A DNA stretch of 64,000 nucleotides from Plasmopara viticola (lineage: Eukaryota > Oomycota > Peronosporomycetes > Peronosporales > Peronosporaceae). Shown piece after piece: positions 11,796 through 23,421 of this stretch (position 1 is the stretch's first letter; each line of letters opens with the position of its first letter). The stretch lies in contig MBPM02000016.1 of NCBI GenBank assembly GCA_001695595.3, positions 248,001 through 312,000 on the forward strand, given 5' to 3'. A model generated the notes under the pieces. It was not told the DNA's origin, ran no database searches, and was given only the letters and a program-made list of their open reading frames with translations. The translations under genes and the position numbers were made by a program.

Positions 11796-12478
11796 AACTC
11801 GAATAAGCTCACATGAAACACGGGACGTGTTCGCATCGCTTTCAAAATGTCAAAGCGAGATGCCATGCCATTTTTTGCTATCATCTCAAATGGTCCAATT
11901 AAGTGCAAACATATTGATTTGAACTGTTCTTTAATAGTTTAGTCTTAGGGACAGCAGTTGACCAATTCTTGTATTTTATTGATATGTTTCTAGCATTTGA
12001 TAATTTAAAATCTCCAATGTAAATTTTGAATGATGTTTCCCCTTTTGATCTGAATAGTTAATCCGAATATCTTAAAGTATTGTCATTTTATCGCGCACGC
12101 AAAAGTATAAGTCCTAGAAATGTTTACGCATTGCGAAAGGGCTGATATCAGCAAGCCGCTTTACTATCTCTTTCTTATCATGTTAATTATCACCAATGAT
12201 GAAACGCGAGAGTTGGATGACCAAATTACACATAAGAACATGTAACCTGCTGAGACATGAGGGTCATTGCTAAGTGCAAACTCCACAAGAAAGTTCAACG
12301 CCTTGGCACACACTGCGTAGCACGTCCTCGACGACGCGATCAGTTATCTAATTATTGATGTGCGAATGGTCCGGTGTGAACATGACTTGCCTATTGCTAC
12401 TGACCTGAACAAATTTCTTGAAAAAACGTCCTTTAAGCAAAGGACTCGGTCCGAACCAGTTAATTCTGGAAGTACATT

Positions 12479-12828
12479 TTGTCAGTGAGGGACGTTGTAC
12501 TTGACAAACGATTTCAACCTACTGGGCCTTCCAAGCTAGACCCTATCGAATACGACACGCTAGATACGACACTCTTGCCGCCTAATGATAGTGCCCGAGC
12601 TCTTATGTCTACCGCATTTGATCTCTTAGATAGAAGGTTTACCGACACAAACAATTACGTACGCAAATGGGGCGAGAAAGGAATGATGATGCATTGGTGA
12701 ACGATTATGTAGGAAAGTTAAGGTGTGATTTTGCAATTCGTCACCTGGAGATTTACAATGCGCACGAGATTTTTTGCATTGAGTCGATTGCGCAGTGGTG
12801 TACATTGCCGCATCGTGCGAGCAAATAA
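12479..12828 (+). pseudogene. Degenerate protein fragment of unknown family
   Basis: Two plus-strand frames join with one frameshift near 12675 to give about 115 residues of protein-like composition (KLDPIEYDTLDTTLLPP, AFDLLDRRFTDTNNYVRKWG, then DYVGKLRCDFAIRHLEIYNA and ESIAQWCTLPHRASK). There is no upstream ATG in frame; the frame begins after a stop at 12461. It reads like a leftover exon of a larger gene. I cannot name the family. Confidence 0.3.
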
Positions 12829-15800
12829 GATACATATACTCGATAAAGTTATACACCACAATTAAGCCTTAAGTATGCGATAGTAATATGTCGTGAAAGC
12901 TACAAAGAATGTTGGATGTTGTTTTTAATACCCTTTTTAAGTGCCCCGAGTTTTGACAGCAACGATTTGCTCAAGTAAAGCATTCTGGTTAGAATGGGCT
13001 CATAGACAGCAACCGCCCGCTCGTCAATTCGCACTTTACTGACAATTTACCAGCCCTCTAAAATTTTCGTCAAGTTTAATTTTTTTGAAGCGCCGTAGTA
13101 GCATTACAAGGGCAAGACACATATTGGCGTGAATGTATTTGCCACAACTTTTAGTAACAGATGGACGATATTGTAAAAAATTACTCCACAAAAAAAGCAT
13201 CACTAATCTCTTGCTATCGACTATGGCAAAATGCCGTACTTTGTCGACAGTGTCTTGTCAGGTGCAGATGTATGATATGCCACTGTAAAATACTAAAAAA
13301 ATATACAAAATAAGCAAAACAATGTGTATTTGATACAAGAAAGGTACGCGTTCTGTGCACTGTTATATATCGACGCACAGTGTGTGCCATCGATTTTCAC
13401 GTGCTTCATTAGTGGGCGTCAAATTAATTGGTGGCTTTACGATCCGATGTCGATGATTAACGGGCGATCTGTTCGCGGCTGCTCGGACCCTTTAATTATG
13501 GGCAACACTAGCGGGCATTGCGCTCCAAAATGTCTACCAAGATGCCGCATGTTATAAAGTTCATCGTAGCACGAGAAGAGTAATGAAGAAAATAGCACGG
13601 AGTGTGCGCCCATGCTCATGCTAGTAGAACCTAACCGCGATGCCATCTTTTTGTGTCCGATGGAAAAATGCGCCTCGTGGTGCTGTCAGCCTTACCAGGC
13701 TTTGGCATCTTGAAGCAGCACAATGTCGGGAAAGTGGTGCGAACTAAATGCATTTTTGAGCGTGATTAAGCTGGATGACAGTACGCCTTCGCCCCTGAAT
13801 ATTATTAAACATTTTCAATTTGTGGTTACCGCAGTCAATCGCATGATTACATCAAGCGCTAGCATTGCTTTACAAAGGATTATGGATACTTACAATGGAT
13901 TGACAATAGTAGTGCCGATGACGATGTTAGTTGCATGTATTTCTCACTATCATTAACGCAAAACCTTTCAAATAAAACCTCACCTGGTCGATAACACGAT
14001 GTCTAATATTTGTGTTTATGTATTAAGATAAATCAATTGGAAATTGACGAATTAGTCCTTCGTGTCTCAAATTAATAAGTGATGTCCCTTTAGATCGATA
14101 CGCTTAAGTTTGTGCTGACTTTCATGTGACCTTGCTCGTGGCTAAAATCGTATACAGTTGCCCTTTTGTGCTTACGACTGTCAAGTAGTTTGGTGGTTTG
14201 CCATTAAAAAGGGCTTTAACCGCAGACAAAGACGGCAAACAGTAGATTTTGCAATATCAAAAGACAGATTAGATTTAAAAGCCTACTGAGCTACTTAAAC
14301 CCTTATATTTTATTTCTAATTTTAAAAACAAACTCGCTTCGCAGAATAGGCATAGATCCAAGAAATTGAGCTTTTGGGGGACCTCAAACATTGCGTAATG
14401 GAGAATCACTTACTACCAATTGTTGCAATTTTTTAAATGCTCAATTGTGTATGCTAACGCACATTTTTCCAGGGACGTGCATCGCCCGATGAAACAAATG
14501 GTATTTCGGCACAGATAGATTAACACTCAATAAATCTCGCGTCCTAACCAATAGAAGACACTGACAAATATTTCTATAGTATGGCCTCAATTACTCATTT
14601 TCTTGGATACAACCAACTTCGTCTATCAAGTATTTGGTATTATGCCTTCATATAGATGTTATCATCCCTGGTATAAGCCCAATATCTTCCTTTTAAGTTT
14701 CCACAGCGTATATTTTAGCGCATACGACCGCATCCCTAGTCTTGCTGATTATGTTTTGTCGACTTTTTGCTAGGTCAAATAAATGTTCCCTGGTCGCGTA
14801 TAAGAAATATGGGAGATTCTATTATTCTTTCGTCGCCTACTTTGCAAATATTCGTGTCTTGAATTTGGCAAAAGTTTAGAATATCTACACAGAGAAGTCT
14901 GAGGCCGTAGACGCATGCGCCACACTGTTTAGCGCAAACTCAATAATACCAAGCATTTTGGTCCATGTATGTGGAGCTTTAGCGCATAAATTGCCAGGTG
15001 TGCGATTAAATATTTTTCGGCTGACCATCTGTCTGTAAATGGTGTTATGTAGACATCAGCAGACGGGTCCGAAGAGTTGAAGTAGAGCTTGCAAAATGCT
15101 ACAGTAAACACCGGGTTTCTCTCTTTACGACACCATTGTGCCTAATCAGTCAAAATTTCTATACATAGCTACGCTACTTGCTACTTGAACGGAACAGGTT
15201 GATCTAGCTTGGGCGGCACACACATAGCATTGCAAATTACCCCCACGAGGCCAAAGCAAAAGCTAACATGAACGAGCTGTTTGTGCTGACTGATACTTGC
15301 AAGCGTATTGTCAAAGTATGCTGAAGAAAAAATTAATGAAGGAACGGAACAATTGCTTGACCAGACAGTAAGACATCGTAGAAGACCTTGTGTCACACTG
15401 TTCTTTCTCATTTTATGTCAAATCACCACAGCTGAGTATTCTTTTGATAGGAGATGCCGCATCTTTGGGGTATTTCACGATTTCTGATTCAAGTCGCAAG
15501 GCACGCTGCCTATAATGTCGAACTGATACAATTTTTGTCGGTAAAAAAGGATGTGCTGTGAAGAGAAACTTTCGTCTTAGAATACAACACTTCTGATAGT
15601 TTCTGATTTTTAATCGGGCCAACAACTCAGCACAATAAATCTGAAGCATCAAAATGTGTCACAACGACTATTTGAACGGTGTCTATAACTTTGTCAACCT
15701 CGTGTACACCCAGAAATCGATTTTGCATTGCATGTCTTTTCTCTTAGCGCAAGCTATGCTATGCGATTTTATTTTCGTTTGTTGATCGGTGCTACAGATT

Positions 15801-17808
15801 GTATTTCGCGGACCTATAAAATTTGCGTGTGGATCTTTTCTACCCGAACCTGGTGGCTCTATTTACCCAGCTGCAAAACATTATTACCGACATTTAAACG
15901 TCTCAGCGCTTTCGGCAACCGGTGCTACCAGCGAAGTTTGACTGCTCACTAAGAATGGTTACAATGGTAGATTATTGTTAAAATACCAGTATCCTCGGTA
16001 CCTCACAGGGCGTACAATTTTCCAAGCTTCTATACAAAGAAGTTGTACCCACAATCAGGGTGGGAGCATGCCCTGGATAAAAGTAGGTACAGTTTTGCTT
16101 CGTCAAACACTCAAGGACTTGTGCTTTTTAGCTTAACTGTCCAGGATCAGATGATTATTGTCAATGTCGAGAGCAAGAAATGACTATGTCACTTAATCTC
16201 ACAAAGAAGTCTAATTCAACTCAAATGACGCTTTGAATTGTCTCAGTAGCCAGTCACATCAAAACTGATTAATTTATGCTGCTATATCCTTCATTAACAT
16301 TCAGCTGCTTTATTAGACAGTCGTTATTTGCCGTCGTAGGAGGTTACGCGACGCACCAGGGTCTACAGAGACTCGGAATGATCAATTGTAACCTCGTCAT
16401 CCTGTGCGAGTTCACTGATAGCAGTTTTCGTGTCAAAAGATAGAAATCTTGTGGCCAATTTATTAGATAGGACATCATCCACACATTATCATAAGGGCAT
16501 GTTTTTACCTGATCATTACTTGTGAAAAGGGATAGTATCGAAAGATGAAAGGGGTGAACGCATCAAGCAATCAAACACACATGCTTATGTCATGATCAGA
16601 GCTGGATGAGCGAACTGTAGCTAAGACTCTTCAATTAATTTTATTATAGACTCATCACAACGAGGACAAACAACTGGTATGATGCTTTCTGACCTTTTTC
16701 GAAGTTTCGCCGCTGCGGAGCAATTAGTCGGAGAAAAAACAGAGCATCCGTTACGTGCGGGACGAACTCTTAAGCAAATTCAATCAGGACTTTTCGCGAC
16801 AATTATATAATATAAGCAACGCTTTGCAAATAGTATGATGGAACACCTTTAGAACGTGCTTTAAAATATCGTTCAATCTTTTGTAAACTTACTTTAAAAT
16901 TTGTGCGAGCTGTAATCACTGCGTACATTCACTTCGCGATGCACGGCTTAGCTGCTACAAAGTCACCGTACCACAGGTCACAAACAGAGTTTCGCAAGTG
17001 CTCGTCGATTGGGCTCAAATACATCAATACACAATTACCATAGAGGAATGGCCACATTTTGTGTAGACTTTGTCAGGTCTAAGGTGCTTGACCAAGAAAG
17101 TTTTCCTTACTTTAATCGCGGAAAACTACTTGGATTTGTCTAGACTTTTGTGTTGTGGTAATTTGCATTGATCCGAAGTCGAAGTGTCTACATGTGTGCT
17201 TTTGCGAAAGACACACCATGCGGTGTAAATTCCGTTCATTAAGCCAGATTTGAGCGTTGAGAAAAAAAAGGAATTTCCTCACGACTGCATGTAATCTAAA
17301 GCCAACCCTTTGTGGTAAAAGGTTAATATCAGCCCAAAGAAATGGGCACCCTATCGGTATTTATACCAATTTATATTCTGCGGAATATATTTAGTCCCCA
17401 TAAATTACAGAATTCTCAGTGAAGGTAATTATTTGTACATTTTGATCCCCTAAAGTACAGATATATTGGCCGATCATCGTAAGCTCTTCTCTCTTCTCGC
17501 ATGACATTGACATTACAGATATACTAATCCTAAAGACCATCACGGTGTATTGGAAGTGTGCCTTAAGCTACCTGTCCTATATGCAAACTGATGAAAAATC
17601 TCTTACGGTCGGGGATATGCTTGGACGACCAGCAACAGCACTAAAATACAACATATTACAATATAACCTCGAAGCGATAGTATAATACAAAAATCCTCGA
17701 GTATTCTATATAACAATAGCTCCAATTTACAATAAAGCAGCTGATACTCCATTTGAGGGGATTGTCATTTACTTGGCTGGCGATTCCATCAATTGACCCG
17801 TAGGTGCA
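12829..17808. other. Five-kilobase gene-poor region
   Basis: AT-rich, with dense stops on both strands and only short frames (all under 80 codons) lacking recognisable motifs. I found no tRNA, rRNA, LTR pair or tandem array. It is presumably decayed transposon or intergenic DNA. Confidence 0.4.
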
Positions 17809-19506
17809 ATGGCGGAGGTGGCGAACGCGCAGATATTGCAAGAGGTATGCCTCGTATCTGTGCAAAAGCTTCATTGAAACAAGAGGGGTGGTATGTTTAA
17901 TTTGCTGTTTTGCTCCAGTGTATAGAGGACGTCCACGACCATCTCACGCATCAGCAGGACCAGATCCAGCGCCTCGACGCCGTGGCCGACACGCTGGCTG
18001 AGCTACCGACGAAAGTCTCGCACAAGGTCATGGTACCGCTAGGTAAGCGTGCCATGGTACCAGGAAAGATCGTGCGGTCCAACGAGGTCCTGGCACATCT
18101 TGGTGATGAGTATTTCTCGTGGCGTTCGACCCCACAGGCCCTCGCGCTCATCGAGCGCAAGAAGAAAGGTACGATTGTCAAGTGTCGATATTTCAGGTCA
18201 TCCCGACTTTAAAACGGCTACAGCATTATGTAATCAGATTGAGTTATCAAAGAAAAAGTTGGACGAATTGAACTCGAAGAAGACAGACAGCAGTAGCCTG
18301 GCCCAATTGCAGAAACTGTACGAGGAAGAGAATATTCGTGAGATTCAGGAGACGGAAGAGGAGAGTGCACAAGGCTATTGTGGGACGGTTACTGAGGAAG
18401 GTAGGCAATGAGATTGCTTGCTGAAGGTTGCAGAGCTGATGGCTGTGATGCGTGAAATAGACATTAAGGAGTACTTTGAACTGGAGGAGGAGGAGCGACT
18501 GAAGCAGGAGCAGGCCACGTGGAAGTGGGATGACGTGATGAAGCGAATGGATGACTTGGAACAGCGTGAAGCCGCTGGTGAAAGGTGCAACGAGGAGGAC
18601 AAGGCGATGAAAGAGGAAGCAGCAGCAGAGACACAGGCTGCTGCTTTAAAGGCCAAGGGAAATCGAGCATTTGCGAAACGACGATTCGAGGCGGCCGTGC
18701 AGTGTTACTCGCAAGCGATTGAGCTGGACCCGACGTCTCATGTGCGAAAACGTCGACATTGTGCTTGCTCAAACTGTGTTGCCTAACCAAGATTGCTATG
18801 ACACTCTGCAGATCTTGTATGGCAACCGAGCTGCCGCGTACCATCGTCTTGAGAAATACAAACTGGCACTAGAAGACGCCAATGTGGCTGTGTCGCTGCA
18901 TGAACCGTGGGTGAAAGGGCATTACCGCAAAGCGTGTGCTCTGGCTGCATTGGACGCGTTTGAAAACGCTGCGGAAGCTTACGAACGCGCGATGGAATTG
19001 TGTCCGACCGATGATAAGCTGAGAATAAAAGCGGCCGAGATGCGTGAAAAGGCAAAAGCCAAGGCGAAGAAGAGCAATGCGGCTACTCAGGGACCGACTT
19101 TGGCTTGTCGGCCGGAAAGGCCGTCAAGGGTCGAGCATCCATCTGCAGCTTCACAGTCCTTGAAGACTCCAGTACCAGCCACTTCGACGTCCTCGTTCGT
19201 GTCGACTACCTCAGCGTCGACGGCCTTTTCGGGGAGTATTGTAGAGCGAGAAAGCTCCGAGATAGCGCTACCTCCGACACGAGCTGTGACGGCTCCCTTT
19301 TCGGAATTGCGGCCATCACGATTTCATGGAACCAACTATACCGGTCAAACTGTGACTTTGGAACCTGTGGGCGAAGCTGTAAGTTTTCAGTGGTTGATGC
19401 TCTTACATTTCTTGTCTCTTGACCATTCGTTTCCTATGTGCATGACCAATAGCAACCTGTCAAACGCGTGTCTCGATTCAAAGCCGCAAGATCAGCACAA
19501 AGTTAA
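17809..19506 (+). CDS. URI1: URI1-like unconventional prefoldin with an internal TPR cochaperone module
   Basis: Six exons: 17809-17844, 17919-18168, 18224-18364, 18434-18741, 18812-19378 and 19453-19506, giving 451 aa. Introns are 55-74 bases with GT-AG ends. Residues 13-130 are a prefoldin-alpha domain typical of URI (LPTKVSHKVMVPLGKRAMVPGK, IVRSNEVLAHLGDEYF). Residues 150-210 are acidic, probably coiled coil. Residues 212-330 are three TPR repeats like HOP/STIP1 TPR1, with the carboxylate clamp complete (Lys215, Asn219, Asn250, Lys280, Arg284). The C-terminus restores URI-type motifs: FSGSIVERE near 384-392 and KRVSRFKAARSAQS at the very end. In animals URI scaffolds the R2TP/prefoldin-like complex that assembles RNA polymerases with Hsp90. 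Human URI1 has no TPR; that role belongs to RPAP3. Third intron (18365-18433) is the least certain; it removes a stop at 18409. Confidence 0.85.
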
Positions 19507-19655
19507 AATCAACTCGAGGCGTGGATGACAGCTTTGAGTAGATCTAATATTGACTTTAAAGCTTACAAAGGATTATCCAGCAGTTGCTTGGAGATAACAT
19601 AAGAGGGATGTACAAAATAACTGTTTGAGTTATTCGACTATACTATACTTTATCG

Positions 19656-21187
19656 CTACCAGTCATCAGTCATTGCTGCTTCCATCTCTCGACTTTCGCG
19701 CTCTTTTTGTTTGGCAGCCACGGCTAACGGCTTTAAAAACGAAGACTCGAAGAAATCCACGTACTTTTGCATACTCGTTGCAGCCTTGTTCGAGTCGAGC
19801 TCCTCGTGCAATTGGCCTAACGTAGGTACTGTGAAGGGATCAAAGGCCTCAATGTCGGAAATATCGATGGGCACGCATACGCGGCCCGTTTTCGGGTGCA
19901 CCGCAAACGGACTTTTCAACAAGTGATTTCGCTGCTTGGACACATTGGCATCCAGTCGTGGGTAGAGGTATGCCAGCACGATTTCCTGGAGACATGTACG
20001 CAGCTCGGTCGCTGCAAAGCGCTTGTTTGCATCAGTGTTGGGTGCAGAACGCTTCATGTTGCTGCCACTGCGCGCAGAACTAGCATTTTTTACTACCTGC
20101 TTCTCCACGGCATTCCGAAGCTCTTGCCACTTGTCAGCCGAGCTCGAAGTGCAGTTCGTCGCGCCCCACCGACGCATCATGGTGGCCCGAATATCTTCGT
20201 CCGGCACCATTGCCAGCAACTTGACGTACTGCTTTTCTGCGCATAGAATTCCTTGTCCCTTGTCCGACAAGATCATGGCTTCGAACATCGGCTCCAGCAC
20301 ACGGTACGCACGGCTATCAGTCCACAAAGCAAAGGATGAGCCAAAAGATCAATTACGGACTCCGACGTTACAGTCACACACTCACTCGAGTGACGGGTGC
20401 AGCGGCTCACGGAGCTTGACTTTTCGCGCCGCATTTTCGTTGCCTTCTACCAGTGACAAGTACCCGACCACGGCCGCACGGGCTTCGTTCTCTAGCTCAC
20501 GAGCTCGCTCGTCCGCGACCCAACAATGGATCCCACGACGGCCAGAGTACACCCATAACAAGTGTTGAAACCCAAAATCCTCGCGCAATGACGCATCAAG
20601 CACCTTGACGGCCGCGACCATGAATTGCCAGCAGCGATGACAAATGGCCGCTCCTTCGCAGCACGTTCGAATGTCATCGTAGTCGGTCAGATCAATGTCA
20701 AAGACGAGCTCGCGCTGTTCAGGCCAAAAGTCCGCAGTACTGACCTTGCCCTTGTCAGCAGGAGACACTGAGAAGATGGCTCCAATATCGATTTTGAAAG
20801 GGAGCGTCTTGCACATGCTTGTCTTTAGCTCGTCGGCATGGTGGAAGGCCTTGTACCGAATATAAGTGTCGTTTTCCAGGGTATACGAGAGCTCACGGCG
20901 CGAGAAGAGAGTCTCACCTACAGTTAAGGATAAATAGGATTGAGTTTTGCGATGAGTTGGCATCGTACGAGCAACACGACGCACCCCCGTCGTAGCTGAG
21001 CCACTGGGTCATTTGCTGGTACGGAAAGAGCCTCTCTAGTAGACAATTAAAGCAGCAAAGAGAGACGTGTAAAGACTAAAGACTCTTTTAAAGACGAGGA
21101 CATTGTCTTGCTGAAAACGTCGAAGTCAAGACCTAACGCACCATAGTAGAGCTGCAATAACTCTGCAGAGAACTCGACTTGCGGCAT
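19656..21187 (-). CDS. PRIM1: DNA primase small (catalytic) subunit
   Basis: Four exons on the minus strand (21187-21142, 21035-20985, 20917-20386, 20313-19656) give 428 aa, close to human PRIM1 at 420. Introns are 106, 67 and 72 bases with GT-AG ends. With the primase large subunit and polymerase alpha it makes RNA primers for nuclear DNA replication. Seen: LQLYYERLFPYQQMTQWL at the N-terminus, RELSYTLENDTYIRY, the catalytic aspartates Asp106 and Asp108 in ELVFDIDLTDYDD, a zinc-binding type segment CCEGAAICHRCW, the SGRRGIHCWV loop at 157-166, and HLLKSPFAVHPKTGR near the end. The start was chosen at 21187 because it lines up with the family N-terminus; a further in-frame ATG lies upstream at 21235. 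It converges with URI1 (149 bases between stops) and diverges from RPS8. Confidence 0.95.
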
Positions 21188-21340
21188 GATGCTTGAGCGG
21201 CAACCCTCTGCTTTGCTAAAGGAAACCGGTTGCAAGCCGGTTTTGAGCTATTGTACCGGTTTCTCACACGAGTGGCGAGGGGGGAGAGTCTTTGACTGGT
21301 TGTGGCGGCTCATCAGTACCGAAATTACTCCGTCGGCATC
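21188..21340. promoter_or_regulatory. Bidirectional promoter between primase and RPS8
   Basis: Only 153 bases separate the two start codons. Inside is an inverted repeat AAACCGG-7nt-CCGGTTT at 21223-21243, and a third ACCGGTTT at 21255-21262. Both genes are growth-linked, so shared control is plausible. The palindromes are unchanged in the second copy at 38386-38538, although nearby bases differ. Confidence 0.55.
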
Positions 21341-22244
21341 ATGGGTAAGCTTCGCGCCCTCTATTTCATCCTCCACTCTCGCGTCTTGCCCGGTCTGCTG
21401 TGGAGATTCTTGCAAGGTGGAGGTGTCGCTTCTACCAGCGCATGCGTCGATTGATGGGTCCGAGTCGTAAGGAGCTCCCTGTCTCGTCCGATCCCAGATT
21501 CACTGCTGCATCCCACTTCGGGCAGCATTCGAGTCTGTGGATTCTCTGCCTCGCTTTCGTCTCATGATGCGCTTCGACGTGGAGTAGTAGTCTTGTACTT
21601 TTGCTTACCGTGAGTGCTTTACTTTTGATCAGGTATCTCTCGCGACTCGCGTCACAAGCGCCGCGAAACGGGTGGCAAGCGCAAGCAATTTCGCAAGAAA
21701 AGGAAATTCGAGCTTGGCCGTCAGCCAGCTCACACGAAACTTGGTGGCAAGCGTGTTCACACTGTGCGTGTGCGTGGTGGACACTTAAGTTCCGTGCGTT
21801 GCACCTGGAGACGGGCAACTTTTCGTGGGGCACGGAAGTGTGCGCTCGCAAGACGCGTATCCTTGACGTTGTCTACAATGCCTCGAACAACGAGTTGGTG
21901 CGTACCAAGACACTAGTAAAGGGAGCCGTCGTTCTGGTGGATGCTACGCCGTTCCGTCAATGGTACGATGCCCACTATGGTGTTAAAATTGGTGTCAAGA
22001 AGAATGCAGCCCAGCAAGAGGAGGAAGAGGTCAAGAAATCAGACCACGTCTTGCGCAAACTTGCTAGTCGCCAGCGTACTCGTGTGCTTGATCCCAAGAT
22101 CGACGAGCAAGTCACTTCGGGCCGTCTGCTTGCCGTCATCTCTCTCGCCCTGGCCAATCCGGGCGCGCTGACGGGTACATCTTGGAGGGCAAGGAACTTG
22201 AATTTTACCAGCGCAAGCTTGCTACTAAGAAGTCAAAGAAGTAA
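21341..22244 (+). pseudogene. RPS8: 40S ribosomal protein S8, first copy, two frameshifts
   Basis: Exon 1 is the four bases ATGG. A 288-base intron follows (21345-21632, GTAAGC...GATCAG), then exon 2 begins GT ATC TCT CGC, giving [20 protein letters not shown], the universal eS8 N-terminus. Compared with the second copy, one A is missing near 21787 (GGACACTTAAG versus CACTTAAAG) and one T near 22146 (ATCTCTCTCG versus ATCTCTTCTCG). Both shift the frame, so as written the protein cannot be made. eS8 is an essential small-subunit ribosomal protein. The breaks could be real decay of a duplicate or sequencing errors in this contig. Confidence 0.85.
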
Positions 22245-22611
22245 AATGCGCTAAGTCTTATTACGTGGTGCGACCCTTTAATGATAACGGAGTTGTTCTC
22301 ATTTAACATCACCTTAACGTTATTCTCTCATACCTCATCAAGCTACACTGTAATGCATGGCCTGGCCTCACACAGATTATTTTTGAAATACAGCGGGCGC
22401 ACCTCAAAAAAATACCTCTAAAATTTCATTTTGGTTGTTAAATACGACGCTCTATCGATTTTGCATATTCTGTTATAAAATAAATTGCGGGCAGAGATTA
22501 CTGGTGTCTTACAATTCTATTCTATTCCTACTTTTTAAGCGCTCGACTTCGTGATAGTAGGATAGTTGATAATACCACAGCTACGTAGTATTCCGTTTCC
22601 AAACAAATAGT
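22245..22611. other. 3' flank of RPS8
   Basis: AT-rich stretch between RPS8 and the SINE-like element. It presumably holds the 3'UTR; nothing else seen. Confidence 0.4.
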
Positions 22612-22622
22612 AACAATACGTT

Positions 22623-22938
22623 TGACGCCCTCCTTCCAAGCGCGGGGGCTAAATGCTCGCGCGCTTCGGGCAGGTGCTCTCGGGCATCTGCAGGTCTCTA
22701 ACGAGTCTCACCCTCGACGCGACGGTCTCCAGCACCGTGCGCCACCTGGGCTCTTACCAAGTCAGAGCCAAGCAAAATAATGGAAGACCCTCACGACCTC
22801 GGTGCTGGCTGCACTGCCCGCCGAACGAGACTCGACGTATGCGGACACCACTCTATGCCGTGGACTAGCCAGACTGAGCCTAGCACGTGCATAACTTGGC
22901 AACGCGATAACGTAATACATTACATTACATTACGTTTC
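22623..22938 (+). repeat. SINE-like retroelement A with (ATTAC)n tail
   Basis: About 316 bases, GC-rich against its surroundings, beginning TGACGCCCTCCTTCC and ending in a short pentanucleotide run (TACAT/ATTAC). It is closely related to 32589-32926. Flanking sequence AACAATACGTT (22612-22622) recurs as AACAATACGGTT (22939-22950), a likely target-site duplication. No tRNA A/B boxes were confidently seen, so it may be a SINE or the 3' end of a LINE. Confidence 0.65.
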
Positions 22939-22950
22939 AACAATACGGTT

Positions 22951-23421
22951 GCCAGGTGCGTCGCAAGGGGTATGTCATGGACATATAATTTGCGGCATTG
23001 TGACTACGCACCAGGTTGCTTTTCTTTCCTCTTCGCACAAGGCGAACTTGAAAGAGACCATGGGTAAGCTCTATGCAACGTCAAGCAGTTTGAGTATATA
23101 TTCTTAATCTCACTGATGGACCAAAATCCTGGCGTGACCATATTCCGGCGTCTATTGTTGCTCTCCTTTTCGAGATAGATACCCGCTATTTGAAGCACAA
23201 CACATGACGATGTAGCCACACAATTTTGTTGAGGTAAAAATCGCAGCCTAGTAAGAATCAGAAAGTGTCCGTGTGTTTGTGAAGGGAGCATGTAGAATAA
23301 AAGTCATTCTCCCGCCGCCTCATTTGACGAGAAGCGGCACATCGAATTTTGGTCGCACGTACCACCATGTATAAAATTGTAGGATAATTTCTAATAATTG
23401 ATTCCCGCAATAATTGATGCA
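22951..23421. other. Upstream region of the AVEN-like gene
   Basis: No gene recognised. GCCTCATTTGACGAG near 23316 weakly resembles the oomycete initiator, about 100 bases before the ATG. Confidence 0.35.

Noticed and set aside
15181..15652. Two minus-strand frames of 76 and 79 codons, one with a hydrophobic segment
   Set aside because: No signal peptide at the start, no motif, and composition like the surrounding AT-rich DNA.
18169..18196. Shorter 28-base alternative for the second URI1 intron
   Set aside because: Keeps frame but is below any plausible intron length; the 55-base intron to 18223 also keeps frame.
21345..21632. Possible box C/D snoRNA inside the RPS8 intron, as in vertebrate RPS8 introns
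   Set aside because: ATGATG-like motifs occur, but no C box paired with a D box and terminal stem was found.
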